Source: Pedosphaera parvula Ellin514 (GTDB lineage Bacteria; Verrucomicrobiota; Verrucomicrobiia; Limisphaerales; Pedosphaeraceae). Taken from it: DNA of 52,174 nt. The notes beneath the pieces were generated by a model, which saw only the letters and a list, made by a program, of their open reading frames with translations, was not told where the DNA came from and did no database searches. The stretch covers positions 1 to 52,174 of the forward strand of contig NZ_ABOX02000054.1 in NCBI RefSeq assembly GCF_000172555.1, given 5' to 3'. This document shows, piece by piece, positions 35,051 through 43,387 of the stretch (position 1 is the first letter of the stretch; each line of letters opens with the position of its first letter). Both the position numbers and the translations under genes were made by a program.

Positions 35051-38000
35051 TCACTTGGGATGCAATGTTTCTGCCTGTTTGAACGAACCAGCGAATGTTC
35101 TCAGCTCGTTTTCATCCAGATAGCCGTCGTGATTCGCATCATATTGCTTGAGCAAAAGGGAGACTGATGGGAAATCCCTGGAAATGAGCGGAGCAAATAC
35201 AATTTTTTTGCCCTTGATCATTTCTGGAGAAGCTTCTGCGTAAAGCAAGCTTCGTTGGCGCAGAACCTTCAGCTCTTCCTCATCCAGCCTGCCATCATGA
35301 TTGAGGTCAGATCTCTTGAATATTTCCCTGATTTGGACTGAAAGCTGATCCGTGTGCCAGGATCTTTCATCGTTCACATAATCGGGATCTTTTTCCATTG
35401 CCTCGCGTTCCTTGGGATCAAGAATTCCGTTTTTATTCCGATCATATTTTGCCAGCAGCGTTCGTTCCCGATCCTTTTGTTTCGCCTCCTGATAGTTGGC
35501 AAACGTTGCCTCTTCGGCAAACTGTGACCATGGACTTTCCGGAAAACGCCTGATGATCTCCCCGTAAGCCTCGCGCACTGTTTCCGGGTCATTCACACCG
35601 AGGGTGTCGTGGCTGAATGCCAGGAGGAATAATTCCTCCAGGTTTGCCTCGCTGACCGACTTGTTTTTTAGCAGGGCTGCCACCTGGGAATCGTTCCCCG
35701 CGTACAAGGCAAAGAGCGCCCTGGCTCGCAGTGGCATTTTTTCAATCAACTCGTTTCGTTCGCCGGGTGTAATCCCAAGGCTCAACCAATTTTCCTTGGG
35801 GACCGCAAGAAGGTCTTGCTTTTTGACCTGCTGAAGAGGCGAGTCTGAATAAGGCGTCCCCACCCATAGAAATTCACGGGAAACCGCCAAACTCGAAACC
35901 TCGCGGTCCAGCTTGAAGCAGCTTATCCAGGCGAGGCTGGGTTTATGCAATAACATGACATAATAAGGATAACTGCGGATGGCCACCCAGAGGAAGTCTC
36001 CGTCATTCGCCAAGGCGCTGACACCGTCCGGCAGGCGCGCATCCAGATGCAAGGGATCGTTTGACGATGTAGATGGCTCCGAGGAACTCCCATGCAGTTT
36101 GTTTCTCTTTGACTGCAGGCTCTTCAATCCTTGAAATATTTTGTGCCTTGCCTCCTCCACTTTTCTTTCCGGAATGTCTTTTGTGTTCGCGAAATAAAAC
36201 TGGGATTCCTGCAGGGAAATCCCCGGTTCGGAGGTCGGTGTTTTCCAATGCTCCAGATGAGAGTTGTCCAATGTGAGGCGGTCCAAACTTTCAGCCGTGC
36301 CCATCCAAAAAGCGGAAGCGTCGGGAGTCATGCATCGGAGGTTGGGAAGCTCATTTAAGTTTTTCCAACTTCCTCGCGTCAAATCGTAAATCAGGGTGGA
36401 ACCTGAGCTTAGGCATAACCATTCTCCATTGGCTGCCAGGAAAGGATGACGGTCATTGGAACGGGAAAACGATGCTGGTGGCAGAGGAAGGCTTTCCCAT
36501 CTGGAGTGCGGCGTCTTCAACCTCAGGAGTTTGAAATCACCGGTTACGTATATTGCGCCATCGGAAGCAGCGGTTAAACCATCAGTCTCGTGCAGATTAA
36601 ACCCATCTGCCAATCCAACGGAACGCGCACCTGTATTATTTAAACCATAGAAACCAAGCGAGGAACCTCCCAGCCAGATTCCATTCTCGCCCGGAGCCAT
36701 CGATTGGATATTTTCCGGCAGGGAACTGTCGGCACAGCGACTCAGTGTGCTTTTGACAACATCGTAACACCACAGTTTCCCCATTTTGCGGTGCATCTCC
36801 GCCGAGATCTCGGGCTTTTCTGAACTGGATTGGGCCGATGCTTCACTTTCGGCCAGAATCCATAATTTTTCCTGGTGGAAGAGCAGTTGTCTAATGACTT
36901 GCAGTTGCTCGTGCTCGGGGAAGGAAATGCTCTGCAGAGTAGGATTGAGAACTGTTGGAAGCAAACGAGGCGGATTTAAGTTAAACATCGGGCGCACCTG
37001 CCGCAACCAGTCGTTCCCGGTTGCAGAGGGCTTTTGCACCATTGCCGGAGCTGGTAGATGTACTGCCGGGCGGGTATCCCTCTGCACTGGCCGTGAGGGT
37101 GGCGTTGATGTTTGGAAAGCAAAAAGTGAGGACAGCAGTTTGTCTGCTTCCGTGGGCTTGCCGACCTGAGTGTACCATTTTCTCAAGGTTTGTTCCTCGT
37201 TCGTTGGCAGAATCCGCGTTCTTTCCAGATGTTTGGAAAACTCAATGCAAAGCGGCCACACCCCTTCGATCAATCGTAATCGTTCCGGTACATGATCCTC
37301 TTGCTCAAATATTCTTCCCAACACCATGCGCAAGGGAGAGATTTTGAAGGCCGGGTTTTTATCAATATTATTGGTGATGGCGTAGTTGGTTTTGAAATAA
37401 TCTGCAACCCGGCAGAGCCTCTTCCAGTGCTCTGCGTCAATTTGTTGTTTCCATTCCTTTTCAAGGGCAGGGGGGATGTCCGCCGGGAAACCATAAGCTT
37501 GGGCTTTGTTATGGGTCGCCCACATCCGCAAAACCTCGTCGAGCGAAGAAAGATATGGAGCGGAAATACCCTGTGACCCGTACGGGAATGGCAACGTGAC
37601 GGTTTCACCCAAGCCAAATTGATCAACATATTTGCCCCAGGCAACGCTCCTTCGCCACTTCGACCAAAACTCGCTTTTGACTGTAAATCCAAAATCCACC
37701 CAAAATCCCCAGCGGCAACTGATCCTCAGGGCGTGGGCTTTGGAATTGCCTGGTTCAAAAAAGCAGGCCGTTTCCAGCATATGCACAGCCTGTATGAAAG
37801 TTTCCTTGTTATGCAGCCCCATCGTTGGATGTCCCTGTGATTCAAGGCTGGTGTAGGTTTTAAGAATTTCTTCCGTGATGGCGTGCCGCATCTGACTCGT
37901 GTCCGTTTGGTGACCGTGCTTTCCAGCCTGCGACAGGATTTGTTGGGTGGCTTTATGCAGAAGACTGGTGATCTGCTCGGGCGAAGCAGTCCATTGCTTC

Positions 38001-38986
38001 GATAAAACAACTTCCTGTTTGAATGTTTTGAACGGCAAAACGCCGTCCCAGACATTGACTGTGACCATCAACTTCGGATTGGCTCCCTTCAACTCCTGCA
38101 TATTCGAAGTGGTATAGGACCCCCACACGTAGAGGTCTGCAGAATGTCGCCATGCATTGAGATCCGCTTCGGCAAAACCTTCCAAAACCATTTCTGCTTC
38201 ATCCATGGATTGATAAGCCTTTGGAAAGCGTACGATCCGGATTTGCGAATTGGTTTTCGTCGCTTGCTGCAGAGCCTGAAAAAACTCGCGCTGCAGAATT
38301 TCAGTGCCCCGTTCGTAAGTGCTAAGATCTGCAAAAAAGAGTGGGGCGACCAGGACTTGATGGGAGGCTTCCTTCGCTTTCGAGCGCGACAGGGCCAAAA
38401 TTTGATGCACGGTTTCAGCAGCGGCTTCCAGTTGGCGGGATTGTGGCGAGGCATTCTCCCCGGCTGCTTCCGGAAGTATCAACGTTTGTGTGACCAAGGT
38501 GTCCGCGTGCTGGAGATCAGTCACCTCAAAGGACAAGGTACGCCGGTTCTGATCGTCGTGGGAGAATTCACCGGTTAACAGCCATTCTGCCTTGGCCCAC
38601 TTGCCGCGGCGGACGGGAGCGGTTTCACCAAGGTTCCCAAGTTCAGCCAACCCCAGTTCGCGGCCGGCAAGTTCCAGTTGAGTGCGCTCAACCCACTCAA
38701 TTCCGGGCTCATCTTGAAGGCGTGTTTGCAACATGCTTGCGAAATCTGCAGCAGCCTGTGCATTCCGGTAGGAGTTATCATCCGTGCTGAAATCCATCAT
38801 CGCCACCCTGATTGAACTTGAATCGGTCGATTTTCCCGGAAAGTCAGCTTGTGCAATTCCGCCGCTAAACACGCAGCAGAAAACCAAAATCTGAATGAAG
38901 GCGGGATTTCGACAACAGTGAATAATCGGCAACATCAGTTCGAGCAAACCACGCTGGCTGCCTCCGGTTTTTCCACTCGCTAACAT
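35051..38986 (-). CDS. Giant exported protein P3: CsgG-like N-terminus, reg_prop-like propeller, three EF-hands
   Basis: 1311 residues from ATG 38986. ATG 38935 (MLPIIHCCRNPAFIQILVFCC) gives a better-placed signal peptide and may be the real start. After export the protein begins with a CsgG-like domain (IRVAMMDFSTDDNSYRNAQ; IEWVERTQLELAGRELGLAEL; WLLTGEF), followed by a second segment with ADLYVWGSYTT. The middle has blade-like repeats of the two-component-propeller style (GENGIWLGGSSLGFYGLN; ASDGAIYVTGDFKLLRL; REFLWVGTPYSDSPL). A TPR-like stretch (about 1100-1180) leads to three EF loops: DRNKNGILDPKE, DLNHDGRLDEEE and DANHDGYLDENE. It is a distant paralogue of P1 and P2. It begins 24 nt after the CsgG-like gene, in the same operon. 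Confidence 0.82.
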   Translation of the reverse strand: MLASGKTGGSQRGLLELMLPIIHCCRNPAFIQILVFCCVFSGGIAQADFPGKSTDSSSIRVAMMDFSTDDNSYRNAQAAADFASMLQTRLQDEPGIEWVERTQLELAGRELGLAELGNLGETAPVRRGKWAKAEWLLTGEFSHDDQNRRTLSFEVTDLQHADTLVTQTLILPEAAGENASPQSRQLEAAAETVHQILALSRSKAKEASHQVLVAPLFFADLSTYERGTEILQREFFQALQQATKTNSQIRIVRFPKAYQSMDEAEMVLEGFAEADLNAWRHSADLYVWGSYTTSNMQELKGANPKLMVTVNVWDGVLPFKTFKQEVVLSKQWTASPEQITSLLHKATQQILSQAGKHGHQTDTSQMRHAITEEILKTYTSLESQGHPTMGLHNKETFIQAVHMLETACFFEPGNSKAHALRISCRWGFWVDFGFTVKSEFWSKWRRSVAWGKYVDQFGLGETVTLPFPYGSQGISAPYLSSLDEVLRMWATHNKAQAYGFPADIPPALEKEWKQQIDAEHWKRLCRVADYFKTNYAITNNIDKNPAFKISPLRMVLGRIFEQEDHVPERLRLIEGVWPLCIEFSKHLERTRILPTNEEQTLRKWYTQVGKPTEADKLLSSLFAFQTSTPPSRPVQRDTRPAVHLPAPAMVQKPSATGNDWLRQVRPMFNLNPPRLLPTVLNPTLQSISFPEHEQLQVIRQLLFHQEKLWILAESEASAQSSSEKPEISAEMHRKMGKLWCYDVVKSTLSRCADSSLPENIQSMAPGENGIWLGGSSLGFYGLNNTGARSVGLADGFNLHETDGLTAASDGAIYVTGDFKLLRLKTPHSRWESLPLPPASFSRSNDRHPFLAANGEWLCLSSGSTLIYDLTRGSWKNLNELPNLRCMTPDASAFWMGTAESLDRLTLDNSHLEHWKTPTSEPGISLQESQFYFANTKDIPERKVEEARHKIFQGLKSLQSKRNKLHGSSSEPSTSSNDPLHLDARLPDGVSALANDGDFLWVAIRSYPYYVMLLHKPSLAWISCFKLDREVSSLAVSREFLWVGTPYSDSPLQQVKKQDLLAVPKENWLSLGITPGERNELIEKMPLRARALFALYAGNDSQVAALLKNKSVSEANLEELFLLAFSHDTLGVNDPETVREAYGEIIRRFPESPWSQFAEEATFANYQEAKQKDRERTLLAKYDRNKNGILDPKEREAMEKDPDYVNDERSWHTDQLSVQIREIFKRSDLNHDGRLDEEELKVLRQRSLLYAEASPEMIKGKKIVFAPLISRDFPSVSLLLKQYDANHDGYLDENELRTFAGSFKQAETLHPK

Positions 38987-39010
38987 GCAGGATGCAATGC
39001 CGGGGATTGA

Positions 39011-39964
39011 TTATTTCGCAGTTAGTTTCGGCAGCAGGCGTTCAGCCAATTCCAGGGCGGCATTTTGCAGGGCGGTTTTGGCCGCTGTCTGCTCGGCAAT
39101 ATCCACGGCCACGCTGGTTTGACGATCCTGAGTCAAGATCTTTCCACCCTCCCGCTGTTGAGCTTTGATTTCCACACGGGAACGGCACGAAATCAGATTG
39201 CCTTTGCGCATGCCATAAACACTGAAAGCTTCCCCGGTGATTTCGATGTCAGGCTTGTCAGTGGATTTGTCATCCAGGACAGTAAATCCAGCCTTTTGCA
39301 GGATCATGGCAAGTTCGGTTTCTGCGGCGGGGTCAATCACAGCACCACCGAAGTGGCGTTCCGCAATCTTAAGCGATACCGAGGGACGTTTGCCCTCTTT
39401 GAGCGATTTCACAAGCTTATCAATTTTCTCCTCAGGGCTTTCGAATTTGGCAACCAACGTTGCGCCTTTCTCCGAGACGGTTTTGCCAATTTTTTTTGCC
39501 AGCTCGGCGGAAAGATCGGAGATTGAGGCAGACGCCGTCCCCTTGACCAGTTCGCCATAAACACGGCTGGTCTCCGTGCCAATGATCTTGGCAACCATGA
39601 TCAATTCTTTGTCCGCTTTGAAAACACGCCCGGTAACCAACACTTTCGCTCCGGTAAGATGTCCTACCTTGGCAGCGGTGTCAGCGGAAACGGTTCCCGA
39701 AAGTCCCAGTTCCTGTTCGCCCAGGACCTTTTCCAGTTCCGCCCGCTCAACCGTGATGATCTGCGGTTCGGCGGAGAGATTGGCATTTACCAGGGTGGCG
39801 ATTTTGGGACCCAGATCGTGCACGGCTTCATCTTTCGATTCAAAATCGAAGATGGCCACAGTCAATACATCCGGGTCCGCCGCGCGTGCGGTGGCGCAGA
39901 GCAACAAAAACAGGCTTACGATTGTTGATAGTGATAGTTTCATATGGTGGATAAACCTTTTCAT
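39011..39964 (-). CDS. CsgG-like exported protein
   Basis: 317 residues from ATG 39964, overlapping the stop of the preceding gene by 4 nt (ATGA). Signal peptide MKLSLSTIVSLFLLLCATARA. The CsgG/HfaB-type signature is clear: VAIFDFESKDEAVHDLGPKI, IITVERAELEKVLGEQELGLSG, AAKVGHLTGAKVLVTGRVF. A second alpha/beta part follows (AETELAMILQKAGFTVLDD; ISCRSRVEIKAQQREGG; ELAERLLPKL). CsgG proteins form outer-membrane export pores and are lipoproteins; no lipobox Cys is seen here, so this is more likely a periplasmic relative. It is the single-domain form of what P1-P3 carry at their N-termini, suggesting they act together or co-assemble. Confidence 0.85.
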   Translation of the reverse strand: MKRFIHHMKLSLSTIVSLFLLLCATARAADPDVLTVAIFDFESKDEAVHDLGPKIATLVNANLSAEPQIITVERAELEKVLGEQELGLSGTVSADTAAKVGHLTGAKVLVTGRVFKADKELIMVAKIIGTETSRVYGELVKGTASASISDLSAELAKKIGKTVSEKGATLVAKFESPEEKIDKLVKSLKEGKRPSVSLKIAERHFGGAVIDPAAETELAMILQKAGFTVLDDKSTDKPDIEITGEAFSVYGMRKGNLISCRSRVEIKAQQREGGKILTQDRQTSVAVDIAEQTAAKTALQNAALELAERLLPKLTAK

Positions 39965-40794
39965 CGGTTGTTTTCGGAGAAATGAAGTTGCTCCGGCATG
40001 GTGGCCAATCCCACTGCGCGGAGCAGATTCAATTGTGATTGAGGGTTTAATTGGAAATCAGAAACAAGGGAGGATTGCACGATTACAACAGTGCCGTTCA
40101 CTGCCTGTACGGGAAGCATCCGCGGTTCTGTCATGGCGCCTGGTTCCTGATCAGGAACAATCCAGACTACGGCTTTATCCGCTTTTGCCAGAATCGCAAC
40201 TTTGCGTTTCAGCTCTGAAGATTTGCTGCTCAAGTGAATGGGTGACCAAACAATCGCCAGATTTCCCGAGAACTTTTCCGCCTTGGTATCCGCGAGGTCT
40301 TCCACATCGAGAGCGTAAGCTTTGAGCAGCGGTTTGAGATGGTTTTCAGGATCATAAACTCCCACCGGAAGCCCTTTGGCCAGCGGATGCAGTTCGGTAA
40401 GTAGATTGGTGGGGAAGACGAAAACTTCCGTTTTACCGATGACCCCGGCAGCGTCATCAATCCACTGTATAAGAAAGCGAGTCATGCTTTTCACCTCCGG
40501 GAAATTGAAGGTGCCTGATTCAAGCACAGTTTGACTGGAAAGGACCTGCAAGGTCTTCCAGGGATCCGATTTTCCAAAAGGAGCTGCCGTGGATGAACTG
40601 ACCTGATACATCCGGGTGCGCACGGAGACGTTTGTGCCACTGGTTCCCGGATTGCGAAAGATCACTTCGATCGAGCGGGCCGGACCGGAAAAAACAGACT
40701 GTACCTCGCGAGAATGAACAACCTCCAGTTGTGCCAGGAGAGGCTGAGCCGCACAGAATGGCAGCAACAAAATCCATTTTCGTAACCAGTTCAT
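39961..40794 (-). CDS. Exported hypothetical protein of the sigma-factor operon
   Basis: 277 residues from ATG 40794, where MNWLRKWILLLPFCAAQPLLAQ forms a signal peptide; the frame extends upstream to 40956 without support. The first half looks like a beta-sandwich (VHSREVQSVFSGPARSIEVIFR; GTNVSVRTRMYQVSSS). The second half looks alpha/beta (KLPVGVYD-like GLPVGVYDPENHLKPLLKAY; NLAIVWSPIHLSSKS; AVVWIVPDQEP). I recognise no family. A 247-bp gap containing a strong hairpin separates it from the anti-sigma-like gene; downstream it overlaps the CsgG-like gene by 4 nt. It probably acts in the periplasm with that protein. Confidence 0.75.
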   Translation of the reverse strand: MNWLRKWILLLPFCAAQPLLAQLEVVHSREVQSVFSGPARSIEVIFRNPGTSGTNVSVRTRMYQVSSSTAAPFGKSDPWKTLQVLSSQTVLESGTFNFPEVKSMTRFLIQWIDDAAGVIGKTEVFVFPTNLLTELHPLAKGLPVGVYDPENHLKPLLKAYALDVEDLADTKAEKFSGNLAIVWSPIHLSSKSSELKRKVAILAKADKAVVWIVPDQEPGAMTEPRMLPVQAVNGTVVIVQSSLVSDFQLNPQSQLNLLRAVGLATMPEQLHFSENNR

Positions 40795-40957
40795 GTTTGT
40801 GTCATCAATCGGCACCTGATGGTAGATGCAAGTTTGCCTCCCGCCCAATTCTCTGACCAATAGGATAATTGAGTTCCGTAATTCCTTTGAACTTTCACAC
40901 TCAGGAGTGGAACCGTGCCGTGGAGTCGAGTCACATTGGACTGGCTGGTTAGCCAAG

Positions 40958-40999
40958 GCCTGCCGATGGATGGACTGTTATCTCCATCCAACGGCAGGC
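40958..40999 (-). promoter_or_regulatory. Strong hairpin in the anti-sigma/structural gene gap
   Basis: Arms GCCTGCCGATGGATGGA (40958-40974) and TCCATCCAACGGCAGGC (40983-40999) pair over 17 bp with one mismatch and an 8-nt loop. No T run follows on the minus strand, so it is not a classic terminator. A processing site or stabiliser that separates expression of the sigma/anti-sigma pair from the large downstream genes is plausible. Confidence 0.6.
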
Positions 41000-41041
41000 T
41001 GGCACTCCCATCTCCATGGCGAAAAATTAGGTTCATTTGGT

Positions 41042-41647
41042 TCAAAGGGCTGCTTCCAAAGGTTTAGCTTCGATTTTCAGGGATTGCGCCAGATTGGCAT
41101 TATCATTACCAGCCCAGAATGAGCTTTTTCCAACCAGCATCACCTGGCCCTCGGGAGTGGCCAAAACCTGGTAGGTTTCACCGTTCGCTTGAACGGTTTG
41201 GCCGCTGAAGGTGATGAAACCCTTGCAACCCTCCGGTCCGCAAATTTTTACCAGCAGGGGCGGGGAGTTGGGCACATTCGGGTTCTCTGAAAGAACCAGG
41301 TGCGTCCCTTTTTGATCAAATACTATGGCCTTAACTTGATTTGGAAAAAGTCCTTCAATCTCATGATAATATTTTCTCGCATCAGCCAGTTGTTGAGTAT
41401 TGAACCCCGACTCCTTTCCACGCCAGAACCCGACTGTAAAACCAAGAACGATACAGGTGGTGGCAAGGGCAAATCCCCAGGCTGCCAGGAGCCTCCGTCG
41501 GGGGCTGGCGTGAACACTTTGATCCATGGATGGCTTGTGCCAATGGAGTCTGGCCGTAATGCCTTTTGCAAAACTGTTCCAATAGGCTTCATCACGCTGA
41601 GGCACTTGCGCGGACTTCAGTATTTCATCCAGCTCTTTATCATTCAT
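41042..41647 (-). CDS. Membrane anti-sigma-factor-like protein
   Basis: 201 residues from ATG 41647, overlapping the sigma-factor gene by 8 bp, which implies coupled translation. A cytoplasmic N-terminus of about 50 residues is followed by one membrane helix at about 53-75 (LLAAWGFALATTCIVLGFTV) and an exported domain of about 125 residues (KAIVFDQKGTHLVLSE; GQTVQANGETYQVLATPEG). The topology and position match an anti-sigma factor that holds the sigma at the membrane. The zinc-binding HxxxCxxC motif of ZAS anti-sigmas is absent, so the assignment rests on context and topology. Confidence 0.7.
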   Translation of the reverse strand: MNDKELDEILKSAQVPQRDEAYWNSFAKGITARLHWHKPSMDQSVHASPRRRLLAAWGFALATTCIVLGFTVGFWRGKESGFNTQQLADARKYYHEIEGLFPNQVKAIVFDQKGTHLVLSENPNVPNSPPLLVKICGPEGCKGFITFSGQTVQANGETYQVLATPEGQVMLVGKSSFWAGNDNANLAQSLKIEAKPLEAAL

Positions 41648-42191
41648 GCGACACCTCTTTAGTGTGAGCTTTGGAAAGCAGTTTTTTCAGTTTCGTGCGG
41701 GCGGCAAAAATGCGCCATGAGACCGTGGTTTCGGAGCAACCCAAAACCTGGGCGGCTTCGGCGTGATTCAGACCGTCATAGGTGGTAAGCACAATCGCCG
41801 CTCGTTGCTTTGGACGCAGTTTCATTAGCGCTTCCTGGACTTGTTGCGCACGTTTGCCATCGGGAGTGGTTTCCGTATCCAAATTCTGACCGTACTCCTC
41901 GTGCGCTTTTTGCTGACGTTGCTGACTTTTTCGCCAGTTTAGACATAAATTGATGCCGATGCGGTAAAGCCAGGACGAGAACTTTGAGTCTCCGCGGTAG
42001 GTATGGATCTGCCGAAACGCCTGGATAAAAGTGTCCTGGGCCAGATCCTCACCATCGGTGAGAGAACCAGTCATCCGGTATGTCAGCGCGTGAATCATTT
42101 TTTGATAACACTTGATGAGTGCTTCAAATGCCTCATGGTCGCCTTGACGGCTTTTGCCAATCCATACTTTTTCTTCATCTATTACGGCCAT
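41640..42191 (-). CDS. ECF-type RNA polymerase sigma factor
   Basis: 183 residues from ATG 42191. Region 2 is clear (YRMTGSLTDGEDLAQDTFIQAF, HTYRGDSKFSSWLYRIGINLC), and region 4 has MKLRPKQRAAIVLTTYDGL and HAEAAQVLGCSETTVSWRIFAARTKLKKLL. There is no region 3 or 1.1, and the length fits ECF sigmas of the RpoE-like group. It leads a same-strand cluster of seven genes ending with P1 and probably controls it. The gene is divergent from moxR across 151 bp. Confidence 0.95.
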   Translation of the reverse strand: MAVIDEEKVWIGKSRQGDHEAFEALIKCYQKMIHALTYRMTGSLTDGEDLAQDTFIQAFRQIHTYRGDSKFSSWLYRIGINLCLNWRKSQQRQQKAHEEYGQNLDTETTPDGKRAQQVQEALMKLRPKQRAAIVLTTYDGLNHAEAAQVLGCSETTVSWRIFAARTKLKKLLSKAHTKEVSHE

Positions 42192-42281
42192 GCGGCGTTA
42201 TTCTTTAATGGGTAAGACAGGTGTCGGCGACAAATCCTTTGATAATTTTGAAAAAATTTTGAACGTGTTGCGCGATTGAAT

Positions 42282-42297
42282 TCTTATCCGAATAAGA
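42282..42297. promoter_or_regulatory. Perfect inverted repeat in the sigma/moxR divergent region
   Basis: TCTTAT-CCGA-ATAAGA: 6-bp arms with a 4-nt centre, placed between two divergent operons. It suits a dimeric regulator's binding site, or could be a weak hairpin. Confidence 0.4.
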
Positions 42298-42328
42298 TTT
42301 TTACTACCCACGACCCCAAAAAACCGCC

Positions 42329-42334
42329 TATACT
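42329..42334 (+). promoter_or_regulatory. Candidate -10 box for the moxR-bat operon
   Basis: TATACT matches five of six bases of TATAAT and ends 8 nt before the moxR ATG. If used, transcription would begin at or within a base or two of the start codon, giving a leaderless message. No good -35 box is seen at the expected distance. Confidence 0.3.
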
Positions 42335-42342
42335 GTCCCGTA

Positions 42343-43332
42343 ATGGCCGCTACGTTAAACGAAATAAATGAGGATGTGCAAAGAGCTTCGGCTTGGGTGA
42401 ATACTTTGCGCAAGGAAATTGGCCACGTAATCGTGGGCCAGGAATACTTGGTGGACAGACTTCTCGTTGGCCTCCTGGCCAACGGACATGTGCTTCTGGA
42501 AGGTGTACCGGGCTTGGCTAAGACGCTCTCGGTGAGAACGTTGGCTGCCGCCATCCAGGCCCAGTTCCATCGTATCCAATTTACCCCGGACCTGCTGCCT
42601 GCCGATATCATTGGCACTTTGATTTACAGTCCGCAGGACGGTAAGTACCACGCCACGCGCGGACCTGTCTTCGCCAATCTGGTGCTGGCGGACGAAATCA
42701 ACCGCGCCCCAGCCAAGGTGCAGTCGGCCTTGCTCGAGGCCATGCAGGAGCGACAAGTGACCCTCGGCGGGGAAACCATGCCCTTGCCATCGCCCTTCCT
42801 CGTGTTGGCTACGGAGAACCCCATCGATCAGGAGGGAACGTATCCCTTGCCCGAAGCGCAGGTGGATCGCTTCATGTTCAAGGTGGTGATCGGCTATCCT
42901 ACGTTCGAAGAAGAACGCAAGATTTTGGACAAGATGGCGTTTACCTCGCCCGATTTCAAAATTACGCCCGTCATTTCGTTGGACGAAATCATCAAGACCC
43001 GTAAGTTGGTGGATGGCGTTCATGTGGACGAAAAAATCCGCGATTATATAGTCCATCTTGTGTTTGCCACCCGCACGCCGGAAAAATACAAACTGGACGT
43101 GAAGCATTTGATTCAATTTGGCGCTTCACCACGCGCGACGATCTTTCTGACCGTCGCCGCCAAGGCATGGGCTCTGTTGCAAGGCAGGTCCTACGTGACA
43201 CCGGAGGACGTAAAGAATATCGCTCCCGATGTGTTGCGGCACAGAATTATTTTGACGTATGAAGCTGAAGCCCAGGCCGTGAAAACGGATGATATCATTA
43301 AAAAAATTCTCAATACCATTCCCGTGCCTTGA
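42343..43332 (+). CDS. moxR: MoxR-family AAA+ ATPase
   Basis: 329 residues from ATG 42343. Walker A is GVPGLAKT at 54-61, Walker B LVLADE at 113-118 (LVLADEINRAPAKVQSALLEAM), sensor 1 region LVLATENPIDQEGTYPLPEAQ, and sensor 2 area FGASPRATIFL. The length and the N-terminal segment before VIVGQ are typical. MoxR ATPases act as cytoplasmic chaperones for VWA-domain partners; here the partners are the DUF58 and Bat proteins encoded directly downstream. It is the first gene of the operon. Confidence 0.96.
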   Translation: MAATLNEINEDVQRASAWVNTLRKEIGHVIVGQEYLVDRLLVGLLANGHVLLEGVPGLAKTLSVRTLAAAIQAQFHRIQFTPDLLPADIIGTLIYSPQDGKYHATRGPVFANLVLADEINRAPAKVQSALLEAMQERQVTLGGETMPLPSPFLVLATENPIDQEGTYPLPEAQVDRFMFKVVIGYPTFEEERKILDKMAFTSPDFKITPVISLDEIIKTRKLVDGVHVDEKIRDYIVHLVFATRTPEKYKLDVKHLIQFGASPRATIFLTVAAKAWALLQGRSYVTPEDVKNIAPDVLRHRIILTYEAEAQAVKTDDIIKKILNTIPVP

Positions 43333-43387
43333 AAACCTCACTGCGGTCCAACATGACCTCTTGCAGCCATAGTAGTTGCAGTAGCCC

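Noticed and set aside
40795-40956. Upstream extension of the exported hypothetical protein
   Set aside because: It covers the hairpin gap and would bury the clear signal peptide that starts at ATG 40794.
42355-43116. 253-codon minus-strand frame opposite moxR
   Set aside because: Antisense shadow of an unmistakable AAA+ ATPase gene.
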